DNA of 64,000 nucleotides from Branchinecta lynchi (taxonomy: Eukaryota; Arthropoda; Branchiopoda; Anostraca; Branchinectidae). This document shows, piece after piece, positions 1 through 6,392 of the stretch. Position numbers and translations under genes: made by a program. The first letter of the stretch is position 1. Every line of letters begins with the position of its first letter. The notes beneath the pieces were generated by a model that searched no databases, was not told where the DNA came from, and was given only the letters and a program-made list of their open reading frames with translations. The stretch lies in contig JAKZAP010000007.1 in NCBI GenBank assembly GCA_023053575.1, positions 26,933,464 to 26,997,463 of the forward strand. The letters run 5' to 3'.

Positions 1-738
1 ATACTCGATTACTACTTTGAAATTAGTATTTCCATTTCTTATAATCATGTTGTTATCATCATTTCTTCTTAGAAATAATTTATGCGATGCACCTCTGAAG
101 AATCGTTTGTTTCCTTTCAGAAATCCAAACAATTCTGATAATGGTAAATACATATTTACTAATTTACTGCTCTTTGTTCTGTTATATCTTTTTTCAAATC
201 CTTTATTATAATTATTATTATTTCTCAAACTGACTGTTCCACCCCCTGCTGCAGCCCCTGCTACTACTGGAGTTGCAGTAAACGAAGCAATAACAGGATT
301 AATTTCTTTTCCTTGATTATAATCCTTATACCAGAAATGATTTCTTGCTGCACTTCTAGAATAATCATCAGAGTATTCAATCAACTTTGTAACGGTAGTT
401 GTAATACCAACATGATTAATTTTTTCAACCGATTCATCGTTTATTACATACTCAGCGGTACTGAATAAATTAAATCCATTATTCGTTAAAGTAGCAACAT
501 CGGTTGCAGCTATAGGAGTCCCATCTTCGTTTACTATTCTTACACTGACATCAAGATAACTTTCACTTGGATAAAACCAAGAATCTAATTTCTTTGTTAC
601 GAATTCAAACTCTGATTTATTAGATACATTCACATCTGTTTCTCGAATTTCTTTAAATTCATATTTAACCACTGTATCATCCACAAGCGGTTCGTCAAAT
701 ATGTTCCATTGAGGACTGATAACTTTATTTACTGCCAT
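1..738 (-). CDS. Major capsid protein (double jelly-roll hexon), N-terminal part, cut by the window edge
   Basis: The reading frame opens at an ATG within TATAAATGG and stays open for all 246 codons to the window edge, so the C-terminal part is missing. The protein starts MAVNKVISPQWNIF and contains a capsid-like segment (LIEYSDDYSRSAARNHFWYK) followed by a Gly/Ala-rich loop and a basic Asn-rich stretch. Its position beside a small basic virion protein and the penton is the usual place of the hexon-like capsid gene in Polintons and adintoviruses. The product would form the trimeric capsomers of an icosahedral shell. The assignment rests on gene order, start and general character rather than on a recognised catalytic motif. 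A structure prediction showing two stacked jelly-rolls would confirm it. Confidence 0.72.
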   Translation of the reverse strand, partial: MAVNKVISPQWNIFDEPLVDDTVVKYEFKEIRETDVNVSNKSEFEFVTKKLDSWFYPSESYLDVSVRIVNEDGTPIAATDVATLTNNGFNLFSTAEYVINDESVEKINHVGITTTVTKLIEYSDDYSRSAARNHFWYKDYNQGKEINPVIASFTATPVVAGAAAGGGTVSLRNNNNYNKGFEKRYNRTKSSKLVNMYLPLSELFGFLKGNKRFFRGASHKLFLRRNDDNNMIIRNGNTNFKVVIEY

Positions 739-768
739 TTATATAAGAAAGAAATTATTAAATAAAAC

Positions 769-1125
769 TTATTTCAGAATCTTTAATCCATTTCCAGTCA
801 TTAACGTTTTGATCAAGTCCTGACTTCTTTGATTTAAAATCCTTTTATTTGTACCGATAAGATCCTTCATCGATTTTTTGTTTCCAATTACATCAATGAG
901 TTCCTTCTTGTTTACATTGATCAGATCTTTCCCATATTCTATTGCTCTGTTTTTCAACAACTCAAATCTCGGTTTAATAATATTATTATACATTGACATA
1001 GCCCCATCTTTTATTTGTTTTGCTGACGTTTGAAATAACTGGGAATTAACAATGTTTTTGAATACACTACCGATTCCACTTCCATACTGCTTTTTATAAA
1101 GTAATCGCTTATTATTAATCAACAT
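769..1125 (-). CDS. Small basic virion protein, possibly membrane-active (pVI/pX-like)
   Basis: This is a 118-residue Lys/Asn-rich protein starting at an ATG in CCTATAAATG. Near the N-terminus is a short glycine/hydrophobic segment (YGSGIGSVF, residues about 14-22), followed by helical, basic sequence and several IGxxK-type turns. Small basic proteins with a glycine/hydrophobic start sit between capsid genes in many adenovirus-like elements and are proposed to be packaged, DNA-binding or membrane-disrupting minor capsid proteins. That role is inferred from size, composition and position only. The gene lies 30 bases upstream of the capsid start on the same strand, so the two are probably expressed together. 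No enzymatic motif is visible. Confidence 0.55.
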   Translation of the reverse strand: MLINNKRLLYKKQYGSGIGSVFKNIVNSQLFQTSAKQIKDGAMSMYNNIIKPRFELLKNRAIEYGKDLINVNKKELIDVIGNKKSMKDLIGTNKRILNQRSQDLIKTLMTGNGLKILK

Positions 1126-1157
1126 TTATAGGTAAATAATTTTATTTCACTAATCCT

Positions 1158-1871
1158 TTAAGCTTTTCTTAAATGCAGCACGTATCCAACGTTATCACCA
1201 TTCAAATCGATAGGTCTTCCCAACTGATCAGTAATTGTCACTCTCAAGGAGTAAATAAAGTCTTTTGTATTAATAGGAAGGTAGATTAATTGTCTAGGAT
1301 TCTCAACAATTTGACAACCCGGTTCTGTATTCGGAACAAATGTCCAAATGACATCTGATTTACTTTTGTTTACGATAGAACTGTTTACAAGAGAGCAGTG
1401 AATTTGAATTTTATCAACGCTTCTTGTTATATTCGGAAGCTTTGTACCTTCATTGATTTTCTTAGATATCTCACTATCCTTCTCAAATCCTAAAATCTGA
1501 CACAAGTCACTATTAAATCTAAACACATATTTTTCTTGTAATAGTATGACAAATCTCATAGATGCTGGATTGGATGAAATTACAATAGGACATTTATCTT
1601 TTGGGGTATCAAAATACTGACACAAAAAATAATTCAAACAATCATCGTTATACATCCCATTAGGAATAGTAACATTCATCCATCCCCCCTCTTCGTCTTT
1701 CCTGTATTTAAATGTATTATTTCCAAATTTATCACTTATATTATGCCATGAATACCACAAAGTACACTGATTCAAACCTATTTCATAATCCCAATTACGA
1801 TTCAATTCGATTGGTTGACTAAATGTTATATCAATGATACTTTCATTACCTTCAATGTTTAACAACACCAT
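1158..1871 (-). CDS. Penton / minor capsid protein (single jelly-roll)
   Basis: The 237-residue protein starts MVLLNIEGNESIIDI and has the pattern I associate with Polinton pentons: an N-terminal strand followed by WDYEIGLNQC, a central strand-rich body, and a C-terminal signature TDQLGRPIDLNGDNVGYVLH. Its length fits a single jelly-roll vertex protein that would form pentamers at the icosahedral five-fold axes. It starts inside TCTAATAAATGG, and the stop codon TAA of the preceding gene is the first three bases of that motif, so the two genes are packed with no spare sequence. It lies between the coiled-coil virion gene and the small basic virion gene. No transmembrane segment or signal peptide is visible. 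Confidence 0.8.
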   Translation of the reverse strand: MVLLNIEGNESIIDITFSQPIELNRNWDYEIGLNQCTLWYSWHNISDKFGNNTFKYRKDEEGGWMNVTIPNGMYNDDCLNYFLCQYFDTPKDKCPIVISSNPASMRFVILLQEKYVFRFNSDLCQILGFEKDSEISKKINEGTKLPNITRSVDKIQIHCSLVNSSIVNKSKSDVIWTFVPNTEPGCQIVENPRQLIYLPINTKDFIYSLRVTITDQLGRPIDLNGDNVGYVLHLRKA

Positions 1872-1877
1872 TTATTA
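1869..1877 (-). promoter_or_regulatory. TAATAAATG start motif shared by the viral genes (representative site)
   Basis: The start codon is the last three bases of TAATAAATG, preceded by A/T-rich sequence. The same or a near-identical motif (AATAAATG, TATAAATG or ATTAAATG) spans the start codons at 738, 1125, 1871, 2699, 3785, 4740, 5385, 6079 and 10457 on the minus strand and at 10892 and 11801 on the plus strand. It often follows a short pyrimidine run (TCTA, CCTA). It is absent at the apparent protease start (4147). The arrangement resembles late promoters of poxviruses, where TAAATG fuses transcription and translation starts. A promoter role here is inference from recurrence on both strands. 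Confidence 0.55.
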
Positions 1878-2699
1878 GAAATATTTTTTATATATTGAAT
1901 TGTAATTTCTCTTCGTAAGAAATTTATTTCGCATTAACGAATCCAAAATATCAATAGCTTCATTTCTCACCTCATCAGATGTATTTCCGTTTACTCTGCT
2001 ACCTATCAAAGTGTATAATTTTGAAATCATTTCATCACAATTCATAAATATTCCAGTTCCTTGTTGTCTGATAAAGGGTATACTAGATTGAATTTTTCTT
2101 AATCTATCCTTATAGTCTTGTATAAATAAAATAATTTTATCATACTTACTAGAACTATAACTTTTACTTTTCAGACCACCATAACTTTGACTTATAGGTG
2201 TTAATTCAGCCAAAGCATCTTCTATATTCTCTGGGTTATCATAATAAAAATGAGGCATCTCAAAATATTCCCCTTCATATCTTCTATGATTATCTCTATA
2301 TTTCACATTAAGTGTTTTTAATAACTCTTTATCAATACCTTCATTCAGATCAACAACTTTTATACTTGTTGGAGATGCTTCTAAAGCGGTTGACTGCATT
2401 TCTACCCCTGAAACTGGAAGCTGATATGGTTGAATCGTTTCACCTAGCTGGAGAAGCCTTGTTCTTGAACTATCATCACCTTCCTGTAGTTTATTTATGA
2501 TCATTTCAGTGTTTTCTTGTAATTTTTTGATGGTATCTTTAGTGTTTTCTTTTTGTGCTATAATAACTGGAGCGTTTAATTCTGAAGCATATTCCCGAAA
2601 TCCTGCCTTCTCCATCTCATTTTGCTGAACCTTTCTTCTCTGAATTTCTCTGTTCTTCACTATATCCGATAAAATATCACTCAAGCGTCTTGAATCCAT
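1875..2699 (-). CDS. Coiled-coil virion-associated protein, function unknown
   Basis: The 274-residue protein starts MDSRRLSDILSDIVKNRE within TATATAAATGG. Residues about 1-80 are strongly charged and heptad-like, consistent with a coiled coil. The middle is polar with a Tyr-rich patch (RRYEGEYFEMPHFYYDNP). The C-terminal segment (DEVRNEAIDILDSLMRNKFL, then an NYNSIYKKYF tail) is a helical module that I recall at the end of uncharacterised Polinton proteins encoded beside the penton. It lies between integrase and penton with 16 and 3 spacer bases, so it is probably co-expressed with the capsid genes. No catalytic motif is visible. It could be a minor capsid cement, a portal-like or a core protein; I cannot decide. 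Confidence 0.6.
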   Translation of the reverse strand: MDSRRLSDILSDIVKNREIQRRKVQQNEMEKAGFREYASELNAPVIIAQKENTKDTIKKLQENTEMIINKLQEGDDSSRTRLLQLGETIQPYQLPVSGVEMQSTALEASPTSIKVVDLNEGIDKELLKTLNVKYRDNHRRYEGEYFEMPHFYYDNPENIEDALAELTPISQSYGGLKSKSYSSSKYDKIILFIQDYKDRLRKIQSSIPFIRQQGTGIFMNCDEMISKLYTLIGSRVNGNTSDEVRNEAIDILDSLMRNKFLTKRNYNSIYKKYF

Positions 2700-2715
2700 T
2701 TATATACAACTAATT

Positions 2716-3687
2716 TTATTTCATAATAAATTTTGAAAGTTCTTTTTCATAAAACCCTCCTTGAATTAATTCCCCACTTTTGTCAGATATTTCATAAGTA
2801 ATGGGAATGGTAGGTCTGATGGTTGCTATCTGAAATACCTCATCCGTATAATTAGGTAAATATCCTTTATCGAAAATACTTTTTTCTTTTTTAATTCTGA
2901 CTAAATCCCCTACTTTGACGTTTCCTCTGATTTTGTACTCATCTACTGGAGGAAACAGAGCACTAAAAACCTTTTTCTGATTAACCTTTTTACTAGCATC
3001 AACTGGTTTCATTTGTATTGAGCGGTGATACGAGTTATTATAATTATTTACGAATACAGGTAAAATATCAATCCATTTACTAGAGTTGTTGTGAGTAAAA
3101 TATTTCCATAGCTTTTCTTTTAGCGTTCTATTGAACCGTTCAACGATTTGTGCTTTCAATTCGCTTTCAGATGCAAACCAGTGTATGCCGTTATTTTTCA
3201 AAAAAGTTTGAACATTTCTCATCACAAATTCTTTACCTTTATCAGTTTGTAGTTTCTTAGGAATTCTTTCTTTAAATATAACACTGAATGCTTTTATTAT
3301 TTCAGCACCCGTTTTGTCTTTCAGAGGGATACACCAAGCATATTTACTAAAGCAATCAATAACAGTTAAAATGTAATTTGTTTTATTATTTTCTTTTTTA
3401 TATTTCTGCATGTCAACTAAATCAGCTTGCCATTGCTCATCAACATAGTGAACATACACTCGCCTCCTTTCAAAGTTATGATAGGAAGGTTTGTGTAACG
3501 TATACACATTCTCATTTTGCAACACATTTTTTATTTTATCCTTGGAAACCTTAACACCATTTTCTTTTAATTTTCTGTAAATATCATCCACACCTGAATA
3601 ATTAGAATAATACGTCTTTAAAATATCTGTTTCTGCGTTGAGGTTTTTTTTAAAAAGCGATTTTTCCTCGATCCGCAAATAACACAA
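2716..3687 (-). CDS. Retrovirus-like DDE integrase, no in-frame AUG before the catalytic core
   Basis: The integrase would insert the element into host DNA. The rve core carries the acidic triad: D89 in QWQADLVDM, D149 in QTDKGKEF and E183 in QIVERFNRT, numbered from position 3687. The D-x33-E spacing is close to the family's usual D-x35-E. A helical N-terminal domain precedes the core. The tail (GNVKVGDLVRIKKEKSIF onwards) looks like an SH3-type C-terminal domain, and I see no chromodomain. The listed start is a TTG. In this frame the first ATG is inside the core (VDM), so normal AUG initiation would give a dead fragment. The frame overlaps the zinc-ribbon ORF (3618-3785) in the -1 register with a slippery T TTA AAA inside the overlap. 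I infer that it is made as a frameshift fusion. A simple indel in this copy is the alternative. Confidence 0.88.
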   Translation of the reverse strand: MCYLRIEEKSLFKKNLNAETDILKTYYSNYSGVDDIYRKLKENGVKVSKDKIKNVLQNENVYTLHKPSYHNFERRRVYVHYVDEQWQADLVDMQKYKKENNKTNYILTVIDCFSKYAWCIPLKDKTGAEIIKAFSVIFKERIPKKLQTDKGKEFVMRNVQTFLKNNGIHWFASESELKAQIVERFNRTLKEKLWKYFTHNNSSKWIDILPVFVNNYNNSYHRSIQMKPVDASKKVNQKKVFSALFPPVDEYKIRGNVKVGDLVRIKKEKSIFDKGYLPNYTDEVFQIATIRPTIPITYEISDKSGELIQGGFYEKELSKFIMK

Positions 3688-3785
3688 TTCCCTTTCAGCA
3701 TTGGAACATTATTTTTTTGTGACACTGCCTTAAACATTGATTCAGTGTCAGTGCTCTTTTTACATTTCATACAATAAATCTCCAT
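3618..3785 (-). CDS. Small zinc-ribbon protein (DUF5679-like), overlaps integrase in another frame
   Basis: A 55-codon ORF starts at an ATG in TCTAATAAATGG, the motif used by the other genes. It contains two CxxC pairs (YCMKCKK at Cys5/Cys8 and NCVICG at Cys34/Cys37) about 25 residues apart. The Met-Leu-Lys-Gly step before the second pair and the aromatic basic residues after it are typical of the DUF5679-type zinc ribbon of viruses and phages, as I recall that family. Once the ribbon is complete, the ORF runs over T5A8 and stops 11 codons later, while the integrase frame continues in -1. The ribbon may therefore supply the N-terminal zinc domain of the integrase, as the HHCC domain does in retroviral integrases. 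It is too short for most gene callers. Confidence 0.72.
   Translation of the reverse strand: MEIYCMKCKKSTDTESMFKAVSQKNNVPMLKGNCVICGSRKNRFLKKTSTQKQIF
3648..3654 (-). promoter_or_regulatory. Candidate -1 ribosomal frameshift heptamer (T TTA AAA)
   Basis: Read in the frame of the zinc-ribbon ORF, the heptamer is T TTA AAA, which fits the X XXY YYZ rule. A further A AAA AAA step lies directly behind it (run T5A8, plus-strand 3644-3656). Slipping back one base moves ribosomes from the zinc-ribbon ORF into the integrase frame. I did not identify a convincing downstream pseudoknot by eye. Confidence 0.5.
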
Positions 3786-3802
3786 TTATTAGAAAACAAT
3801 TT

Positions 3803-4147
3803 TTATAAACGAAAAGCTACCAACTTCATTTTGCGCTTAATGTAGGAAATACAGTGAAGTCCACAATTTAATTCATCTATATTTTGAACAGCAAGATTTT
3901 CATAAGCTATTTTTTTCTTTGAAGTTCTTAGATATTTAATTATTTCTTTTCCTGGGGGAATACCGAAAGAATCGAAAAATTCTACATAGGGGGATTCAGA
4001 TAGATTACAATAGGCAACCCAGTGAGTTCCAGGCATTCCGAGTTTATCAAAATTAATGACACCGCATTCCGAATCGTTTATATGTTTGGGTAGCGTATCT
4101 AAAGAGAAAACACCTCGAAACTGTGGTATACTCCCTAATGCATCCAT
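3803..4147 (-). CDS. Adenain-like cysteine protease (maturation protease)
   Basis: The protease would cleave capsid precursors during virion maturation. The C5/Ulp1-type catalytic set is present: His42 in GTHWVAY, Asp59 in EFFDSFG, Gln88 and Cys95 in NCGLHC, numbered from the MDALG methionine. The conserved FRGVF...DTLP segment is at residues 10-20. The listed ATG is not in the TAATAAATG context, and it cuts the first conserved helix. The frame stays open upstream to 4216 and encodes PLTNFDI just before the methionine, a segment I recall as part of the conserved N-terminus of these proteases. There is no other ATG in that extension. It overlaps the end of the AT-hook gene in the -1 frame, with a slippery A AAA AAC at 4204-4210. 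Translation as a frameshift fusion is therefore likely; the short form from 4147 is the alternative. Confidence 0.85.
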   Translation of the reverse strand: MDALGSIPQFRGVFSLDTLPKHINDSECGVINFDKLGMPGTHWVAYCNLSESPYVEFFDSFGIPPGKEIIKYLRTSKKKIAYENLAVQNIDELNCGLHCISYIKRKMKLVAFRL

Positions 4148-4170
4148 AATATCAAAATTAGTTAGAGGTC

Positions 4171-4740
4171 CTACTTTACTTTTGCTTCTTTTTTGATGTC
4201 CCCGTTTTTTGACTTCCTAGGCCTTCCACGTACCCCATTACCCACAACTTTTTGTGTTCCAGGGAGTGTAAGCGCGCCACCTGTGTTGACATCATCGTTT
4301 TTTTCCTTCCTAGGCCTTCCACGTACCCCATTACCGGTAACTTTTTGTGTTCCAGGAAGTTTTAGCGCACCACCTGTGTTGGTCATTTTATCCATAATTT
4401 TCTTACCAGCGAATGTACCCAAAGCAGCAGCACCACTTGTTAAAGCTGCCTTACCAAGGGTAATTGCTAGCGGTATTAAAAATGGAAGTAATCCACCTTT
4501 TTGAATCGCTTCTCTCATCTGCTTGTATGATACATCAATATCACAACCCTTATTATTCATTTTACATGTTTCAATTTTATCAAATTGTCGTTTACTTAAA
4601 AGTAACTTGACTGGTTCTCGTTCATTTTGTCTACTATGACTAACACGTATCTGACATTTTTGTTTAGCATCAAAACATTTCTTCAGCTTTCCTTTCTGAA
4701 GCTTTGACAAATAAACTGTATACTCCATTGTTTCAACCAT
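4171..4740 (-). CDS. Minor virion protein with hydrophobic core segment and two AT-hook repeats
   Basis: The 189-residue protein has three parts. Residues 1-80 are basic and contain repeated LSKxQ/KLLLSKRQFDKI-type units. Residues about 84-111 form a hydrophobic Gly/Ala-rich segment (LLPFLIPLAITLGKAAL onwards) that could insert in membranes. Residues 121-145 and 152-176 are two near-identical repeats, each ending in RGRPRK, the AT-hook core for minor-groove DNA binding. Similar basic-plus-hydrophobic proteins in adenovirus-like elements are thought to be membrane-active or genome-condensing virion proteins. The gene starts in CCTAATAAATGG. Its 3' end overlaps the protease frame, and a slippery A AAA AAC lies eight codons before the stop, so it may also serve as the N-terminal part of a protease fusion. 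Confidence 0.68.
   Translation of the reverse strand: MVETMEYTVYLSKLQKGKLKKCFDAKQKCQIRVSHSRQNEREPVKLLLSKRQFDKIETCKMNNKGCDIDVSYKQMREAIQKGGLLPFLIPLAITLGKAALTSGAAALGTFAGKKIMDKMTNTGGALKLPGTQKVTGNGVRGRPRKEKNDDVNTGGALTLPGTQKVVGNGVRGRPRKSKNGDIKKEAKVK
4204..4210 (-). promoter_or_regulatory. Candidate -1 ribosomal frameshift heptamer (A AAA AAC)
   Basis: In the frame of the AT-hook gene the bases read A AAA AAC followed by GGGGAC. This is the heptamer type used at several retroviral gag-pro junctions. The protease frame opens only two codons earlier (stop TAG at 4217-4219) and runs without interruption into the protease. No strong downstream stem was obvious by eye. Confidence 0.5.
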
Positions 4741-4770
4741 TTATTAGGGAATTAATTTATCTTATAAAAT

Positions 4771-5385
4771 TTATTTACCAGCCATCATTTTTTCTATTCT
4801 GGTAACGAATGGTTTGTCAACAGGTTTTAGCTCTAGCTCTAGAAGCCTTTTTAAAATATTTACTACTGCTCTTTCAATATTATCGATACGAGTTTTTTGA
4901 CCAGCAATCTTTCCTTCAATTATACCGTTATGGGTGTGTTGCCCCAGAAGCTTTTTGTCATAATCTAAAAGATTCATAGTTAACGTTGCTAAATTAACAG
5001 CATCATTTTTGTTTCTACGGTTTTGAACATTTGTTATCAACTTGTTTTCAGCGTTAATCTCTTTATCATTAACTCGAACTATTTCTTTTACAAATAACCC
5101 TTTATCTTTGTTCCTTACCAACGAATTATCAGGAGAATCATCTATCGCAGTTAATCTGTTGATATCTTCGCTAAAGTATTGGTTGGCTTGCACTTGTCCT
5201 GCAGTCATTTGTTCTTTAAATTGATTCATAATCACAGTCATAGATCTTAAGCTAATAGCATCCTTGTCTGCCTTGGCATCACCTAAATTTATAATTCGTC
5301 TATCATGTAGGTTAATGTTACCATTTTCGTCAGTAACTTTCGATTCGTTACTAACCTTTTTTCCAACACTACCAAATTTATTCAT
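4771..5385 (-). CDS. Putative fibre/spike-like trimeric virion protein
   Basis: The 204-residue protein carries two copies of a pattern of the form N-x-I-N-(x)n-R-I-I-N-(x)n-DA-(I/V)-x-L: residues about 22-47 (GNINLHDRRIINLGDAKA, then DAISLRS) and 109-133 (EINAENKLITNVQNRRNK, then DAVNLATL). Such DxRIxNLGDPxxxxDAV blocks occur in phage tail-fibre and adenovirus-fibre-like trimeric shafts. Residues about 160-187 are a heptad-rich helix (DNIERAVVNILKRLLEL) that could trimerise. The gene sits between the packaging ATPase and the AT-hook protein and starts in TATAATAAATG. The fibre assignment is inference from the repeat pattern; it could instead be an internal scaffold. Confidence 0.5.
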   Translation of the reverse strand: MNKFGSVGKKVSNESKVTDENGNINLHDRRIINLGDAKADKDAISLRSMTVIMNQFKEQMTAGQVQANQYFSEDINRLTAIDDSPDNSLVRNKDKGLFVKEIVRVNDKEINAENKLITNVQNRRNKNDAVNLATLTMNLLDYDKKLLGQHTHNGIIEGKIAGQKTRIDNIERAVVNILKRLLELELKPVDKPFVTRIEKMMAGK

Positions 5386-5401
5386 TTATTATAGAAATAA
5401 A

Positions 5402-6079
5402 TTATCCGGTAAATTTTTCAAAGTTTTTCCTGTACTTAAGGGTTTTATCTTTTATTTTTAAATCTATGAAGAAAAAACCGTAGCCCTTGGTTGCAGTCTC
5501 GAATTGTTTGAGAAATTTTTCATCGTCTATACTGGATACATGGCTTTGTCTTATTAATTTTACTTCTTTTGGATTAGAACACTGAAAGAATGCAAAATAA
5601 TTGCACTGGAGCCTTACCACCTTTGGCGTTTTATGATAGCTTTGAGACAAGTAAATAATTGAGGCATTTTTCTTTCTTCCTCTTATGAATAAATCTTCTA
5701 TTTTCTTCTGGTCTTTTTCAGTGACAAAATCGTCAAAGATAATCAAGTTTTGGTACTCAGGGTCTAAGTCGTCAACATCGACAATATCATCAAGATTGTT
5801 ACTTACTGTTAAGACTTTCGATTTGCATTGTGACTCCAAAGTGGTTAAATTGGTTATAAGGTCTTGATATTTATCTTCTTCAAGATCTTTAGCATACAAG
5901 TATATTCGGTTGAAACAAAGATATTCATAAATTAAATTCAAAAGAAGGTTAGTTTTCCCTGTTCCAGAACTACCACAAATTAAGAGTCTGAATGGCCACT
6001 GAGGTGCAAGGTCGTGCTTATTCTGATAAGTGTTCTTTTCACTAAAGTCATAGACTTTGATTGGAGCCTTTTCATTCAT
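5402..6079 (-). CDS. FtsK/HerA-type genome packaging ATPase
   Basis: The 225-residue P-loop ATPase would pump viral DNA into capsids. Walker A is GSSGTGKT at residues 36-43, and Walker B is LIIFDD at 112-117, followed by a conserved FV. A sensor-like strand IIYLSQSY is at 141-148. Length and motif spacing match the short A32/FtsK-HerA ATPases of Polintons, virophages and adintoviruses. The start is an ATG in CCTAAATAAATG. Upstream, on the polymerase side, lies a 13-copy tandem repeat and no other gene, so this is the first gene of the minus-strand morphogenesis block. The frame is intact. Confidence 0.92.
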   Translation of the reverse strand: MNEKAPIKVYDFSEKNTYQNKHDLAPQWPFRLLICGSSGTGKTNLLLNLIYEYLCFNRIYLYAKDLEEDKYQDLITNLTTLESQCKSKVLTVSNNLDDIVDVDDLDPEYQNLIIFDDFVTEKDQKKIEDLFIRGRKKNASIIYLSQSYHKTPKVVRLQCNYFAFFQCSNPKEVKLIRQSHVSSIDDEKFLKQFETATKGYGFFFIDLKIKDKTLKYRKNFEKFTG

Positions 6080-6124
6080 TTATTTAGGAAGAATTTTTCA
6101 TTATAAGATTTACTTGAGTATTTT

Positions 6125-6391
6125 AAGTATATACTTGAAGTTTTGAAGTAGGTACTTGATTTTTTTAAGTAGGTACTTGAATTTTTTAAGTAGGTACTTG
6201 ATTTTTTTAAGTAGGTACTTGAATTTTTTAAGTAGGTACTTGAATTTTTTAAGTAGGTACTTGATTTTTTGAAGTAGGTACTTGAAGTTTTTAAGTAGGG
6301 ACTTGAAGTTTTGAAGTAGGTACTTGAATTTTTTAAGTAGGAACTTGAAGTTTTGAAGTAGGTACTTGAAGTTTTGAAGTAGGTACTTGAA
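6125..6391. repeat. 13-copy 20-21 bp tandem array between PolB and the ATPase gene
   Basis: Thirteen units read AAGTAGGTACTTGAATTTTT with small changes (first unit AAGTATATACTT; others AAGTAGGGACTT and AAGTAGGAACTT). Each unit contains the short inverted repeat AAGTA-GG-TACTT, so every copy can form a small hairpin or bind a dimeric protein. The array begins about 45 bases upstream of the ATPase start and ends at the PolB stop codon. It separates the replication gene from the morphogenesis genes, which suits a regulatory or replication role (inference). Confidence 0.9.
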
Positions 6392-6392
6392 T

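Noticed and set aside
17..211. Plus-strand hydrophobic 64-residue frame
   Set aside because: It is antisense to the open major capsid frame and has no start motif.
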